Assembly (NCBI RefSeq): GCF_013408825.1
Contig: NZ_JACCBZ010000003.1
Span: forward strand, 434,001 to 498,000
From: Mucilaginibacter tundrae
GTDB taxonomy: Bacteria; Bacteroidota; Bacteroidia; Sphingobacteriales; Sphingobacteriaceae
Direction of reading: 5' to 3'
Length of the DNA: 64,000 bases
The position numbers were made by a program, and so were the translations under genes. The notes beneath the pieces are model-generated. The model saw only the letters and a list, made by a program, of their open reading frames with translations. It searched no databases and was not told where the DNA came from. Below, piece after piece: positions 8,162 through 15,653 of this stretch (its first letter is position 1; every line of letters begins with the position of its first letter).

Positions 8162-9262
8162 CTAGTTCACTAAATAAGTTTTTCCGGGTAGCGAGCGGAT
8201 GTAGCCTTGCATTTCCATATTTAATAAAGTCATAGCTAACTGGCTCATCGGGATATTTGCTTTTATGGTCAAATCGTCAATTGCTAAGGGTGATTTATGC
8301 TGGCGAATGAGGTCAAAAATCATTAATTCTTCTGTCGACAAATCTATGGGTAAGGTCAATTGATGATCGGTATTTGATGAACCTTCCGCTTTTTCCCAAC
8401 CTAAACTGTTCGCCAGATCAGCCGGATTGGTAAGAATAGCCGCTTTATTATGGCGGATCAGGAAATTGCAACCTTCGGAAAACTCGTCGCCCACCCGTCC
8501 AGGGAATGTAAATACATCCCGATTGTAGGAGTTGGCTATTTCCGCGGTAATTAACGCGCCGCCTTTTACACTTGCTTCGATCACTACTGTAGCATCAGCT
8601 ATACCCGCTACTATGCGGTTACGTTGCGGAAAATTTTCCCTGTCGGGGATAGTTCCTGAAGGATATTCAGTTAATAATCCGCCATTCGCTATCATCTTTT
8701 CGGCAATTGCTTTGTTCTGACTTGGGTATAATTTATCCAGTCCGTGTGCCAACACTCCTACCGTTGGCATATCAAGCTTAACGCATTCCTTATGGGCACA
8801 AACGTCAATTCCATAAGCCAAACCACTAACAATTAACACATTATAAGGCTGTAATTCTTCTACTAATTGCTGGCATAATTGTTTGCCATACTCGGTAGCG
8901 TTTCGGGTACCCACCACACTAATAATACGCTGGTTATTTAAATCGGCATTCCCTTTAGAAAACAATAATACCGGTGAATCATTACAAATCTTTAAGCGTT
9001 TGGGGTAGCGCGGATCAGTATAAAAGATCACATCTATGCCGTTTTTCTCTATGAATTTCAACTCTGTTTCGGCCTGGCGGAGCGCTTCGCTTAAGTTAAG
9101 TAGTTCGAAAGTTTTCGGGCCGATACCCGGTACACCTAACAATTTACCTTTGGGTACAGTGAAGATCCGTTCGGCGCTACCAAAATGGCTAATCATTGAT
9201 TTTGCTATTGTAGGGCCAACATTTTTTAAATAAGTGAGTGCAACCTGGTGAAGTATAGACAT
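8162..9262 (-). CDS. dprA: DNA-processing protein DprA
   Basis: DprA binds incoming single-stranded DNA and loads RecA during natural transformation. The 366-residue protein has an N-terminal helix-hairpin-helix part (GVPGIGPKTFELL), the Rossmann-like core (ISVVGTRNATEYG, VSGLAYGIDVCAHK, NFPQRNRIVAGIADATVVIEA split by normal spacing, GGALITAEIA, FTFPGRV), and a C-terminal winged-helix DML1-like domain. Length is normal. Its 3' end comes within 1 nt of the SixA-like gene. No other competence gene is present here. Confidence 0.95.
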   Translation of the reverse strand: MSILHQVALTYLKNVGPTIAKSMISHFGSAERIFTVPKGKLLGVPGIGPKTFELLNLSEALRQAETELKFIEKNGIDVIFYTDPRYPKRLKICNDSPVLLFSKGNADLNNQRIISVVGTRNATEYGKQLCQQLVEELQPYNVLIVSGLAYGIDVCAHKECVKLDMPTVGVLAHGLDKLYPSQNKAIAEKMIANGGLLTEYPSGTIPDRENFPQRNRIVAGIADATVVIEASVKGGALITAEIANSYNRDVFTFPGRVGDEFSEGCNFLIRHNKAAILTNPADLANSLGWEKAEGSSNTDHQLTLPIDLSTEELMIFDLIRQHKSPLAIDDLTIKANIPMSQLAMTLLNMEMQGYIRSLPGKTYLVN

Positions 9263-9318
9263 AAGGAATAAGTACCGCTAAAATAGAAAATCCTATCTAT
9301 TTAACGGTAAAAAATAAA

Positions 9319-9385
9319 AAACTATAAAAATAGTTTGGAAACTATAAATATAGTTTATACCTTTATTGAACTATAAAAATAGTTT
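9319..9385 (+). promoter_or_regulatory. Three BlaI-type operator dyads over the blaI-like promoter
   Basis: Three near-identical 18-bp dyads of the form AAACTATAnAnATAGTTT occupy 9319-9336, 9339-9356 and 9368-9385; the third differs at its first base. A near-consensus promoter fits the gaps: TTTG at 9334-9337, then 20 nt almost filled by dyad 2, then TACCTTTA at 9358-9365. Dyad 3 covers the expected transcription start and ends 2 nt before the blaI-like ATG. This is the layout of tight autorepression by a BlaI/MecI dimer. The assignment to BlaI is inference from position. Confidence 0.8.
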
Positions 9386-9387
9386 AA

Positions 9388-9765
9388 ATGAAAATAAAAG
9401 AGCTGACTAAAGCAGAAGAGCAAGTAATGCAGATACTTTGGCAACTAAATGAAGCAATTGTAAAAGATATAATTGAGCAAATACCGGAGCCAAAGCCTGC
9501 ATATAACACAGTATCAACGGTGGTTAGGGTTTTGGAGGGTAAAGGTTTTGTGGATCACAAGGCTTATGGCAATTCGCATGTGTACTTCGCTGTTATTAGC
9601 GAGGCGGAATATAAAAAATTCACGTTTGATAAGATGATGAAGAGCTACTTTAATAATTCGTACAAAAGCCTGGTATCGTTTATCGCTGATGAAAAGAAGC
9701 TGGATATAAATGAACTGGATGAACTAACCAAGCTAATTGATAACCTTAAAACCAAGAAGAAATGA
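9388..9765 (+). CDS. BlaI/MecI/CopY-family repressor
   Basis: A 125-residue winged-helix repressor that binds its operators as a dimer and is removed by proteolysis when the partner BlaR1-type sensor fires. Seen: LTKAEEQVMQILWQL at the N terminus, recognition helix region PAYNTVSTVVRVLEGKGFV, and a C-terminal dimerisation helix. The MecI-type cleavage site cannot be placed with confidence. It overlaps the membrane peptidase gene by 4 nt (ATGA) and has three dyads directly upstream. Its regulon beyond itself is unknown; no beta-lactamase gene is nearby. Confidence 0.92.
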   Translation: MKIKELTKAEEQVMQILWQLNEAIVKDIIEQIPEPKPAYNTVSTVVRVLEGKGFVDHKAYGNSHVYFAVISEAEYKKFTFDKMMKSYFNNSYKSLVSFIADEKKLDINELDELTKLIDNLKTKKK

Positions 9766-11333
9766 ACTGGCTGCATTATTTAGTAGAGGCAAATTTATAT
9801 TTAGGCTTGTTTTACCTTGCTTATTGTTTATTTCTAAGCAGAGACACGCATTATTTATTAAAGCGCATTTATTTGCTGGGCACATCAGTTATTTCCTTTT
9901 TGATCCCGCTAGTACAGGTGGGATTTTTAAAACCTGCTGAAGCACCACAGTTGGTAGATATTGTACTATTATCGCCTGCACAGGTTTCTGCAATTCCTGT
10001 TGTAAACACCGCCCCTACAGCGCACGAATTTACCTGGCAAGATGGCTTAATTGACCTGTATTTTACTGGTGTTGTTATATTACTGATCGTATTTTTGGTA
10101 AAAATTTACCAGCTGTTTAAGCTGACGAGGACTAATGTCGCAAATACCGGCAATAGTTACAAACTGGTTTATATTGACGGATCTAACACCGCATTTTCGT
10201 TCTTTAACTTCCTGTTCATCGGTACCAATACCGAAAAAACAGATACTATTATTAAGCACGAACTGGTGCACATCACCCAAAAGCATTCGGTTGATATTGT
10301 TTTTATTGAGCTTTTAAAAATAGTTAACTGGTTTAATCCGTTTGTTTATTTGGTGCAGCATAGCCTTAAGGCCATACACGAATACATAGCCGACGAACAA
10401 ACTGCCATGGCAGAAAGTGGCGCCCTCGCCTATTCAACCTTTTTGGTTAACAATGCTTATGGGCTTAGCGGCTCCTCCGTTACGCATTCATTTTTCAATT
10501 ATAACCTGTTAAAAAAGAGGATCATTATGTTAAACCAACAACGTTCAGGTAACTTGGCAAGGCTAAAATACCTGCTGGCAGTACCCATTTGCGGCGGACT
10601 GCTATGTGCGTCAACGCTCGCATTCAGTAAAAATTACGGATTTATTGATATTGCCCCGCACCGTATAAACAAGAATAATAAAAGCCCGCAAGTTGCAGAG
10701 CCTGTGAACCGTTTGTTGGTTACCCAACACGGGGTATCGGTTATAACGGATAAGTTTAGTCACCAATATGCGAATGGTTCGGTTAAGTATTACACTGCCC
10801 GTAACTTAAGTAATAAAGCCATCGAAGATCTAAAGAAAGAAGGCATTGTAGTTAATATTATTTCAGGTGATGAAGTTGATACGCCTAAACATGTACATTT
10901 TATCGCTAACAATAATGTTACTAATTATAATAATGCCTATACAACTACTAAGGGGTATGATGTGGTCGAAGATATCACTAATCACAATGGGGCTGTATCT
11001 AAGAAGGTGGTTATAACCGAAAAAGACGGTAGTAAACACACGTATTATGATGAAAAAGTTTCAATTAGCGAGCGTAAAATGTTGCTTGATAAATACGGTT
11101 ATAAATTTCCAAGCGGAAAATTGATGACTGTAAAACTTTTGCCACCGCCACCACCGTCAGTTCCGTCGGCAAAAAAGTTAAAACTTGCTCCACCACCACC
11201 ACCTGTCCCTTCGCAACCTAAAGTTTACAATCGCCCGTCGCCGCACTCGCCCGCACCAGTTAAAACTACAAAGCTACTGCCAACCTGGCCCTCAATCCCC
11301 GGTTTCTTCACAAAATCAGGAAAAGCCTGTTAA
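9762..11333 (+). CDS. BlaR1/M56-family membrane metallopeptidase sensor
   Basis: A 523-residue membrane sensor-protease expected to inactivate the neighbouring BlaI-like repressor. The M56 zinc site is HELVH at residues 166-170 with HEYIADE at 206-212. Membrane segments fall near residues 5-21, 37-55, 102-119 and 268-285. After the last one, the periplasmic part (about 290-523) is not a penicillin-binding domain: it has Asn/Lys/Tyr-rich sequence and two runs of five prolines near the end. The stimulus is therefore unlikely to be beta-lactam acylation; cell-envelope stress is a guess. Confidence 0.88.
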   Translation: MNWLHYLVEANLYLGLFYLAYCLFLSRDTHYLLKRIYLLGTSVISFLIPLVQVGFLKPAEAPQLVDIVLLSPAQVSAIPVVNTAPTAHEFTWQDGLIDLYFTGVVILLIVFLVKIYQLFKLTRTNVANTGNSYKLVYIDGSNTAFSFFNFLFIGTNTEKTDTIIKHELVHITQKHSVDIVFIELLKIVNWFNPFVYLVQHSLKAIHEYIADEQTAMAESGALAYSTFLVNNAYGLSGSSVTHSFFNYNLLKKRIIMLNQQRSGNLARLKYLLAVPICGGLLCASTLAFSKNYGFIDIAPHRINKNNKSPQVAEPVNRLLVTQHGVSVITDKFSHQYANGSVKYYTARNLSNKAIEDLKKEGIVVNIISGDEVDTPKHVHFIANNNVTNYNNAYTTTKGYDVVEDITNHNGAVSKKVVITEKDGSKHTYYDEKVSISERKMLLDKYGYKFPSGKLMTVKLLPPPPPSVPSAKKLKLAPPPPPVPSQPKVYNRPSPHSPAPVKTTKLLPTWPSIPGFFTKSGKAC

Positions 11334-11413
11334 TCAGGGAGCTTCCTGACTTTGTCGGAATTTATAAATACACATAATGGGGATATAAAAGGCAGCGTAA
11401 TCGCTTCAATTAA

Positions 11414-12040
11414 CTAAGCTTTTACGTAGATGACCTGCTTGGTTTCGAAAAACTCCTCGTCGAAATAATCTTTAAGATAGAATTGCTGAACGGTTAAACC
11501 CGATTCGGCAATTTCTTCTTCAAGATCTCCACCTTTTAGGTACAGTATACCATTAGTCAATGTGTTTCTTGATTCTTTATTGAATTTACCTTTTACCCAG
11601 GGATAAAATTCCTTTAAGCGGGTTACCGCACGCGATACTACAAAATCAAATTTTTCATCAACTTGTTCGGCGCGAAGATGTTCAGCTTTCAGATTTTGGA
11701 GGCCAATTGCTGAAGCTACTTCTTTAACTACTTTAATTTTTTTACCGATAGAATCGACCAAAAAAAACTGTGTTTCCGGGAAAAGAATAGCCAATGGTAT
11801 ACCCGGAAAACCGCCTCCGGTACCTACATCAAGCACGTTTTCGCCGGGTAAAAAATTAATCACTTTGGCTATGCCTAGTGAGTGCAACACATGGCGTTCG
11901 TAAAGCTGGTCAATATCCTTGCGTGAGATAACATTGATCTGGTTATTCCAAAAGTTATACAACTCCGGCAATTGTTCAAACTGCTGCTGCTGTTGCGGGG
12001 TAATGTTGGGGAAATATTTTAGGAGAATATTAGATGTCAT
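11414..12040 (-). CDS. rsmG: 16S rRNA (guanine-527-N7)-methyltransferase RsmG
   Basis: RsmG (GidB) methylates G527 of 16S rRNA using S-adenosylmethionine. The 208-residue product shows NQINVISRKDIDQLYERHVLHSLG split by normal spacing, then motif I (VLDVGTGGGFPGIPLAI), the second SAM-contact FFLVDSIGKKIKVV, and the catalytic-site VVSRAVTRLKEF. Length is standard. Its start overlaps the end of the sigma factor gene by 11 nt, so it is the last gene of a three-gene operon read right to left. Confidence 0.95.
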   Translation of the reverse strand: MTSNILLKYFPNITPQQQQQFEQLPELYNFWNNQINVISRKDIDQLYERHVLHSLGIAKVINFLPGENVLDVGTGGGFPGIPLAILFPETQFFLVDSIGKKIKVVKEVASAIGLQNLKAEHLRAEQVDEKFDFVVSRAVTRLKEFYPWVKGKFNKESRNTLTNGILYLKGGDLEEEIAESGLTVQQFYLKDYFDEEFFETKQVIYVKA

Positions 12041-12635
12041 CCCTGTTTAAACGGTTAAGAATGTTTCCTAACAAGTAACGCGCCCTGAATAATTGCGCTT
12101 TCACCGTACCCAAAGGTAAGTCGAGCTGTTGGGCGATCTCCTCGTAAGATAATTCATCAAAGTATCTAAGTGTGATCAGGTTGCGGTAACGTAGCGGTAA
12201 ATTCTCTATCAATAGCTTTAGCTCTTCAGTTTGTTGCTTTTTGATAGATGCTTCTTCCGGGTTTAGTACATCCGCTTTAATTTGCAACGTTTTATCCTCG
12301 CCATCATCATCCATCATACCATGTATAGAGGTGGTGTTTAGCTTCTTTTTACGGATAAAGTCGATACAATTGTTAGTAGCCACACGGAAAAGCCAGGTAC
12401 TAAAGGCATAATCGGGTTGATATTTTTCCAACTTTTCAAAGGCTTTGGCAAAAGTTTCAACAGTAAGGTCCATAGCGTCCTCCTTGTTGTTAACCATTTT
12501 AAGCACCATAAAATAAATGGAGTCTTTGTAGCGATGCATCAGGTCGGCATAGGCTTTTTGGTTGCCCTCGCGCGCCTTCACCACCAGGTGAAAATCGTTC
12601 TTCGCGTTCTCGGTAAAGTTTGCGTTTATTTCCAT
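12030..12635 (-). CDS. ECF-type RNA polymerase sigma factor
   Basis: A 201-residue sigma-70-family factor of the extracytoplasmic-function group. Region 2 is visible in DAMDLTVETFAKAFEKLE and FSTWLFRVATNNCIDFIRKKK split by normal spacing, and region 4 in PLRYRNLITLRYFDELSYEE with the helix-turn-helix IAQQLDLPLGTVKAQLFRAR. A linker of about 35 residues with an acidic stretch separates them. There is no adjacent anti-sigma gene: it is squeezed between a glycosyltransferase (10-nt overlap) and rsmG (11-nt overlap). This suggests control by expression or by a distant partner. Confidence 0.92.
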   Translation of the reverse strand: MEINANFTENAKNDFHLVVKAREGNQKAYADLMHRYKDSIYFMVLKMVNNKEDAMDLTVETFAKAFEKLEKYQPDYAFSTWLFRVATNNCIDFIRKKKLNTTSIHGMMDDDGEDKTLQIKADVLNPEEASIKKQQTEELKLLIENLPLRYRNLITLRYFDELSYEEIAQQLDLPLGTVKAQLFRARYLLGNILNRLNRDDI

Positions 12636-13744
12636 TGGGTGGTCTTAATAAAAGTAGCTAGTAGTCCGAATGTATTTATATATATGTAATAGCAAAAGTC
12701 AAGTCCGGGCAAATACCATAACAAATCATTGGCCTCCAGCTTTTTAAAAGTTTTGCTGTAAATTACTATTTGCAATATCAGCCTGAATATAAATATCCCC
12801 AATACAAGCATGGGCTCGAAGCTAAATATAAGGCATATAATCAACAAAACATAGAATAAATAGCCGCTAGCCGCATCAATACTCAACATTCTGCGATGTT
12901 CATTTTTGTAATATTTACCTACACCAAAGTGGCGCTTTTTCTGTTTGTACCATGATGACAAATTGGTTTTGGCATCGGTATAGGTAAAAGCTTCGGGATG
13001 CAATTCAATCGTTGTATTATCTTCTGTGGCATGCTGGTTTACAAACAAATCGTCATCACCAGCCATTAAATGCATATGCGAGGCGAAACCTTTGGCACTA
13101 AAAAACAGCGTTTTAGTATAAGCCAGGTTACGCCCAACACCCATATAAGGATCGCCATTGAGCGCCGCCGAAAAATAATTAACGGCAGCTTTTACAGCTT
13201 CGAACCTGATAAGAGCGTTCAAAAAACTCTTACTCCTGTTATAAGGTGCATAACCTAAAACAATTTGTGCAGGCGTGGTAAAGTTTGAGGCCATTCGGGT
13301 TATCCAATTAACTGAGCCGGGCATACAATCAGCATCTGTAAATAACAAGTGCTCATTTTTTGCCGCTTTAATACCTAGTGTTAATGCAAATTTCTTACCA
13401 GTCTTAAAACGGTCGTGCTCAGTAATGGTAACTACTTTTAGATGAGGATACATTTCCTGAAAAACCTCTAAGACTGTATCGGAAGAATCATGAGAACAGT
13501 CGTTTATTACCACAACTTCGTAGTCGGGATAATTTTGTTCCAGGATAAAGGGAAGATAATGTTGTAGATTTTTAGCCTCGTTTCGCGCACTGATAATTAC
13601 CGAAATGGGGATATTTACGGGCAGCAGATCCTCAAGTGGTTTATAGCCGGCAAGCCTACTGTAATTGTTAATTAGATAATACAGCTGAATAATAAAACAG
13701 AACTGAAAAAGCAGAAATGATGCTTCCTTTATATACGTTTCCAA
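12626..13744 (-). CDS. Membrane-anchored glycosyltransferase family 2
   Basis: A 372-residue GT-A enzyme with an N-terminal hydrophobic segment (about residues 5-25) and two to three C-terminal ones (about 300-370). Catalytic signs are ISVIISARNEAKNL near residue 47, VVINDCSHDSSD, the DxD-type LLFTDADCMP, and a later GDDDLFVNQ followed by a QKKRHFGVGKY stretch resembling the QxxRW motif of processive enzymes. The product is unknown. No in-frame ATG fits, so translation probably starts at TTG at 13744. First gene of the operon with the sigma factor and rsmG. Confidence 0.88.
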   Translation of the reverse strand: METYIKEASFLLFQFCFIIQLYYLINNYSRLAGYKPLEDLLPVNIPISVIISARNEAKNLQHYLPFILEQNYPDYEVVVINDCSHDSSDTVLEVFQEMYPHLKVVTITEHDRFKTGKKFALTLGIKAAKNEHLLFTDADCMPGSVNWITRMASNFTTPAQIVLGYAPYNRSKSFLNALIRFEAVKAAVNYFSAALNGDPYMGVGRNLAYTKTLFFSAKGFASHMHLMAGDDDLFVNQHATEDNTTIELHPEAFTYTDAKTNLSSWYKQKKRHFGVGKYYKNEHRRMLSIDAASGYLFYVLLIICLIFSFEPMLVLGIFIFRLILQIVIYSKTFKKLEANDLLWYLPGLDFCYYIYINTFGLLATFIKTTQWK

Positions 13745-14131
13745 ACAATGATATAATAAACACCAAATTTGTTAAAAATCAGCGGAATTACAGCAGTTTA
13801 ATTCCGCTAAGTTTCCACATTTAACCATTGTGGAAAAGCTGCATTTCAATTTTGTCATATAGCCAATGAAACGAAAATAAAAATAAACTTTATCGCTCAT
13901 TCGATATTTATAATTAAATTATTTAACTTAGTATTAAGATACTCATATAACCCATTATTCCACTATTTATTGCTGCCGTTCCCGGTTTTATTTTTCTGAT
14001 TTACCTTTTACTTAACAAATTAGCAATGAATTTTCAACGCACGCGACATCCGTATTTACTTACCTATAGGCAATACACAAAAACAACTCTAAAAGACGAT
14101 AGTCCGGTAATTGACACCTTATATCGTCAAC
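13745..14131. other. Divergent intergenic region with a 10-bp dyad
   Basis: This 387-nt gap between the GT2 gene and ssb holds a perfect dyad: AGCGGAATTA at 13781-13790 and its complement at 13799-13808, with an 8-nt loop. Read toward the GT2 gene it is followed by GATTTTT, so it could be a hairpin or an operator. The rest is AT-rich with no ORF that I can support. No strong -7 box was found for ssb. Confidence 0.5.
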
Positions 14132-14515
14132 ATGTCTGGCATTAACAAGGTTATCCTGGTCGGTCATTTAGGAAAGGATCCTGATTTAAGATACCTGCAA
14201 AATAACGTCGCTGTTCTAAGCTTTCCGTTAGCGACATCAGAAACCATCATTAAAAATGGCGAAAAGATTGAACAAACCGAATGGCATAACATAGTAATGT
14301 GGCGGGGACTTGCCGAAGCGGCTGAAAAAATGCTTAAAAAAGGCAGGCTTATATACATGGAGGGTAAATGCCGCACAAGATCATTCGACGACAAGAATGG
14401 GTTAAAAAAGTATACTACAGAAATTGTGGCTGAGTCTTTTACCCTGCTAGGCAGGCCCGGCGATTTTGAACAAGAAGCACCGATAGAAAAAAAACAGATC
14501 CCAATTGACGAATAG
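14132..14515 (+). CDS. ssb: Single-stranded DNA-binding protein
   Basis: SSB coats single-stranded DNA during replication, repair and recombination. The OB fold begins at MSGINKVILVGHLGKDPDLR and continues through VAVLSFPLATSE, TEWHNIVMWRGLAEAAEKML and KGRLIYMEGKCRTRSFDD. I start at the ATG at 14132 rather than the upstream TTG at 14111 because the former gives the standard N terminus. The tail is short (127 residues in all) and lacks the classic acidic DDDIPF-type ending; it ends in PIDE. It may be a secondary SSB paralogue. Confidence 0.92.
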   Translation: MSGINKVILVGHLGKDPDLRYLQNNVAVLSFPLATSETIIKNGEKIEQTEWHNIVMWRGLAEAAEKMLKKGRLIYMEGKCRTRSFDDKNGLKKYTTEIVAESFTLLGRPGDFEQEAPIEKKQIPIDE

Positions 14516-14539
14516 CACATTAACACTAAACCTTTTACC

Positions 14540-14926
14540 ATGAAGTGTAAGGTATTATTTATTGATGACGATATTGAGCTCCAAAGCATATTAAAAATTG
14601 TTTTGGAAGATGAAAGTTTTGATCTCATTGGCATGGTAGATATTGTTGGGGTTACAGATATTACCTATCATAACCCCGACCTGATTTTGTTAGATGAATG
14701 GTTGCCTGATAAAAAAGGCAGCGATATTTGCCTGGAATTAAAAAGCAAAGCGGAAACCGTCGACATCCCTGTGATCTTATTTTCGGCAGTTAATGGTGTC
14801 GAAAAAATAGCGGCACGCTGCAAAGCTGATGCGTTTATAAGCAAGCCCTTTGATATTAACCATATTATAAATGTTATTAATTCGTTTTTAGCACAGGCGT
14901 TATCAAACTGTACTTATTCGGGTTAA
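14540..14926 (+). CDS. Single-domain response regulator (receiver only)
   Basis: A 128-residue CheY-like receiver without an output domain. Seen: the acidic pocket FIDDD at residues 7-11, phosphoacceptor Asp52 in LLDEWLPDKKG, and the conserved lysine Lys102 in SKPFD. The residue after the phosphoacceptor (EW rather than the common IM/LM) is mildly unusual. It lies 24 nt after ssb, possibly in one transcript. No kinase is adjacent, so it may take part in a phosphorelay with a distant kinase. Confidence 0.9.
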   Translation: MKCKVLFIDDDIELQSILKIVLEDESFDLIGMVDIVGVTDITYHNPDLILLDEWLPDKKGSDICLELKSKAETVDIPVILFSAVNGVEKIAARCKADAFISKPFDINHIINVINSFLAQALSNCTYSG

Positions 14927-14989
14927 AGAGTCCATATACTCCTGATTACATTAGTTTACTATGATGCTTTTTTTTACAAAGCAAACTTT

Positions 14990-15310
14990 TTCGTGCATGG
15001 GTTTCATACCTGCACTCAATTACAGTGCGGTGTGGATCGGAATTATTTTCGGTTGCCGCTCATTGCCGCGGCATGGGGCTATTCCTTTGTCTTGAAACAA
15101 AAGGACCAAAAATTCAAGTCAGTCCGAAGGCTTCTTTGCGCACTAGGCCTTGCCCTGCAAAACAGGCAGAACCGGGGCTGGAAACATTTACCCATTGCTT
15201 CGCCACTCTTTGCCTGCGCTTCAGTAAAAATTTCCTATGCCCTGCAGTCGCACGAGGCCAGCATTGTTCTGCCCGTTTTCGGCTGAAGCTGGTGGACTGT
15301 CGGGGATGAG
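14990..15310. other. Non-coding segment with higher GC than its surroundings
   Basis: Between the response regulator and tgt, bases about 14990-15310 are visibly richer in G and C than the flanking DNA and have overlapping open frames on both strands. None of the conceptual products looks like a folded protein: they are Cys/Arg/Pro-rich with no recognisable domain, and frames overlap mutually. I treat it as non-coding, possibly a remnant or a dispersed element. It is immediately followed by the repeat element at 15330-15567. Confidence 0.45.
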
Positions 15311-15329
15311 TGGTTTTGGCCCTAATAAA

Positions 15330-15567
15330 CTGTTTCACTTTGGAACAAGAACCGGGTATAACCGCTGTAAAAACCTGCAATTTTTGTGCAGAAAATGGCT
15401 GAAAATGATCAAAAAATGATCGTTTTTAAGCGTTTTTGGAGCTAAAATCGGCTGTTTTTAGGTAAAATGAAGCGAATTTGGGTTGTAATATCGCCGTTTT
15501 TGGTACTTTTTAGGGCATTTTTGGGGTAGAAAGTGTACCAAATGTACCAAGTGTTTCATGGGTTTCA
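15330..15567 (+). repeat. Dispersed intergenic element, copy A
   Basis: This T-rich element is related to an inverted copy at 33779-34048. Its last 71 nt (15497-15567) align without gaps to the complement of 33779-33849, with 58 matches by hand count. It starts with CTGTTTCA followed by a decayed complementary arm, and ends with tandem TGTACCAA units then GTTTCA twice. Both copies lie between two genes read in the same direction, upstream of the second gene. It has no coding potential. Confidence 0.75.
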
Positions 15568-15636
15568 GTGGAACGGCACGGGATCTTGCTTGTTTTCGGG
15601 GTGAATATTTCCATCTGTAGATGCTGATAAATTTGC

Positions 15637-15644
15637 TAATTTTG
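15637..15644 (+). promoter_or_regulatory. Probable tgt promoter -7 box
   Basis: TAATTTTG matches TAnnTTTG; TCTG, a partial -33 match, lies 19 nt upstream (15614-15617). The transcription start would fall just before the ATG at 15654, which argues against the upstream TTG at 15621 as start codon. Confidence 0.5.
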
Positions 15645-15653
15645 CACCCTTAC

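Noticed and set aside
11334..11413. Terminator between the BlaR1-like gene and rsmG
   Set aside because: The TCAGGGAGCTTCCTGA sequence is an imperfect palindrome with no loop and no T run, so a terminator cannot be supported.
14993..15380. Overlapping ORFs of 88-97 residues on both strands
   Set aside because: Mutually overlapping frames, Cys/Arg/Pro-rich products without domains, and unusual base composition. Treated as non-coding.
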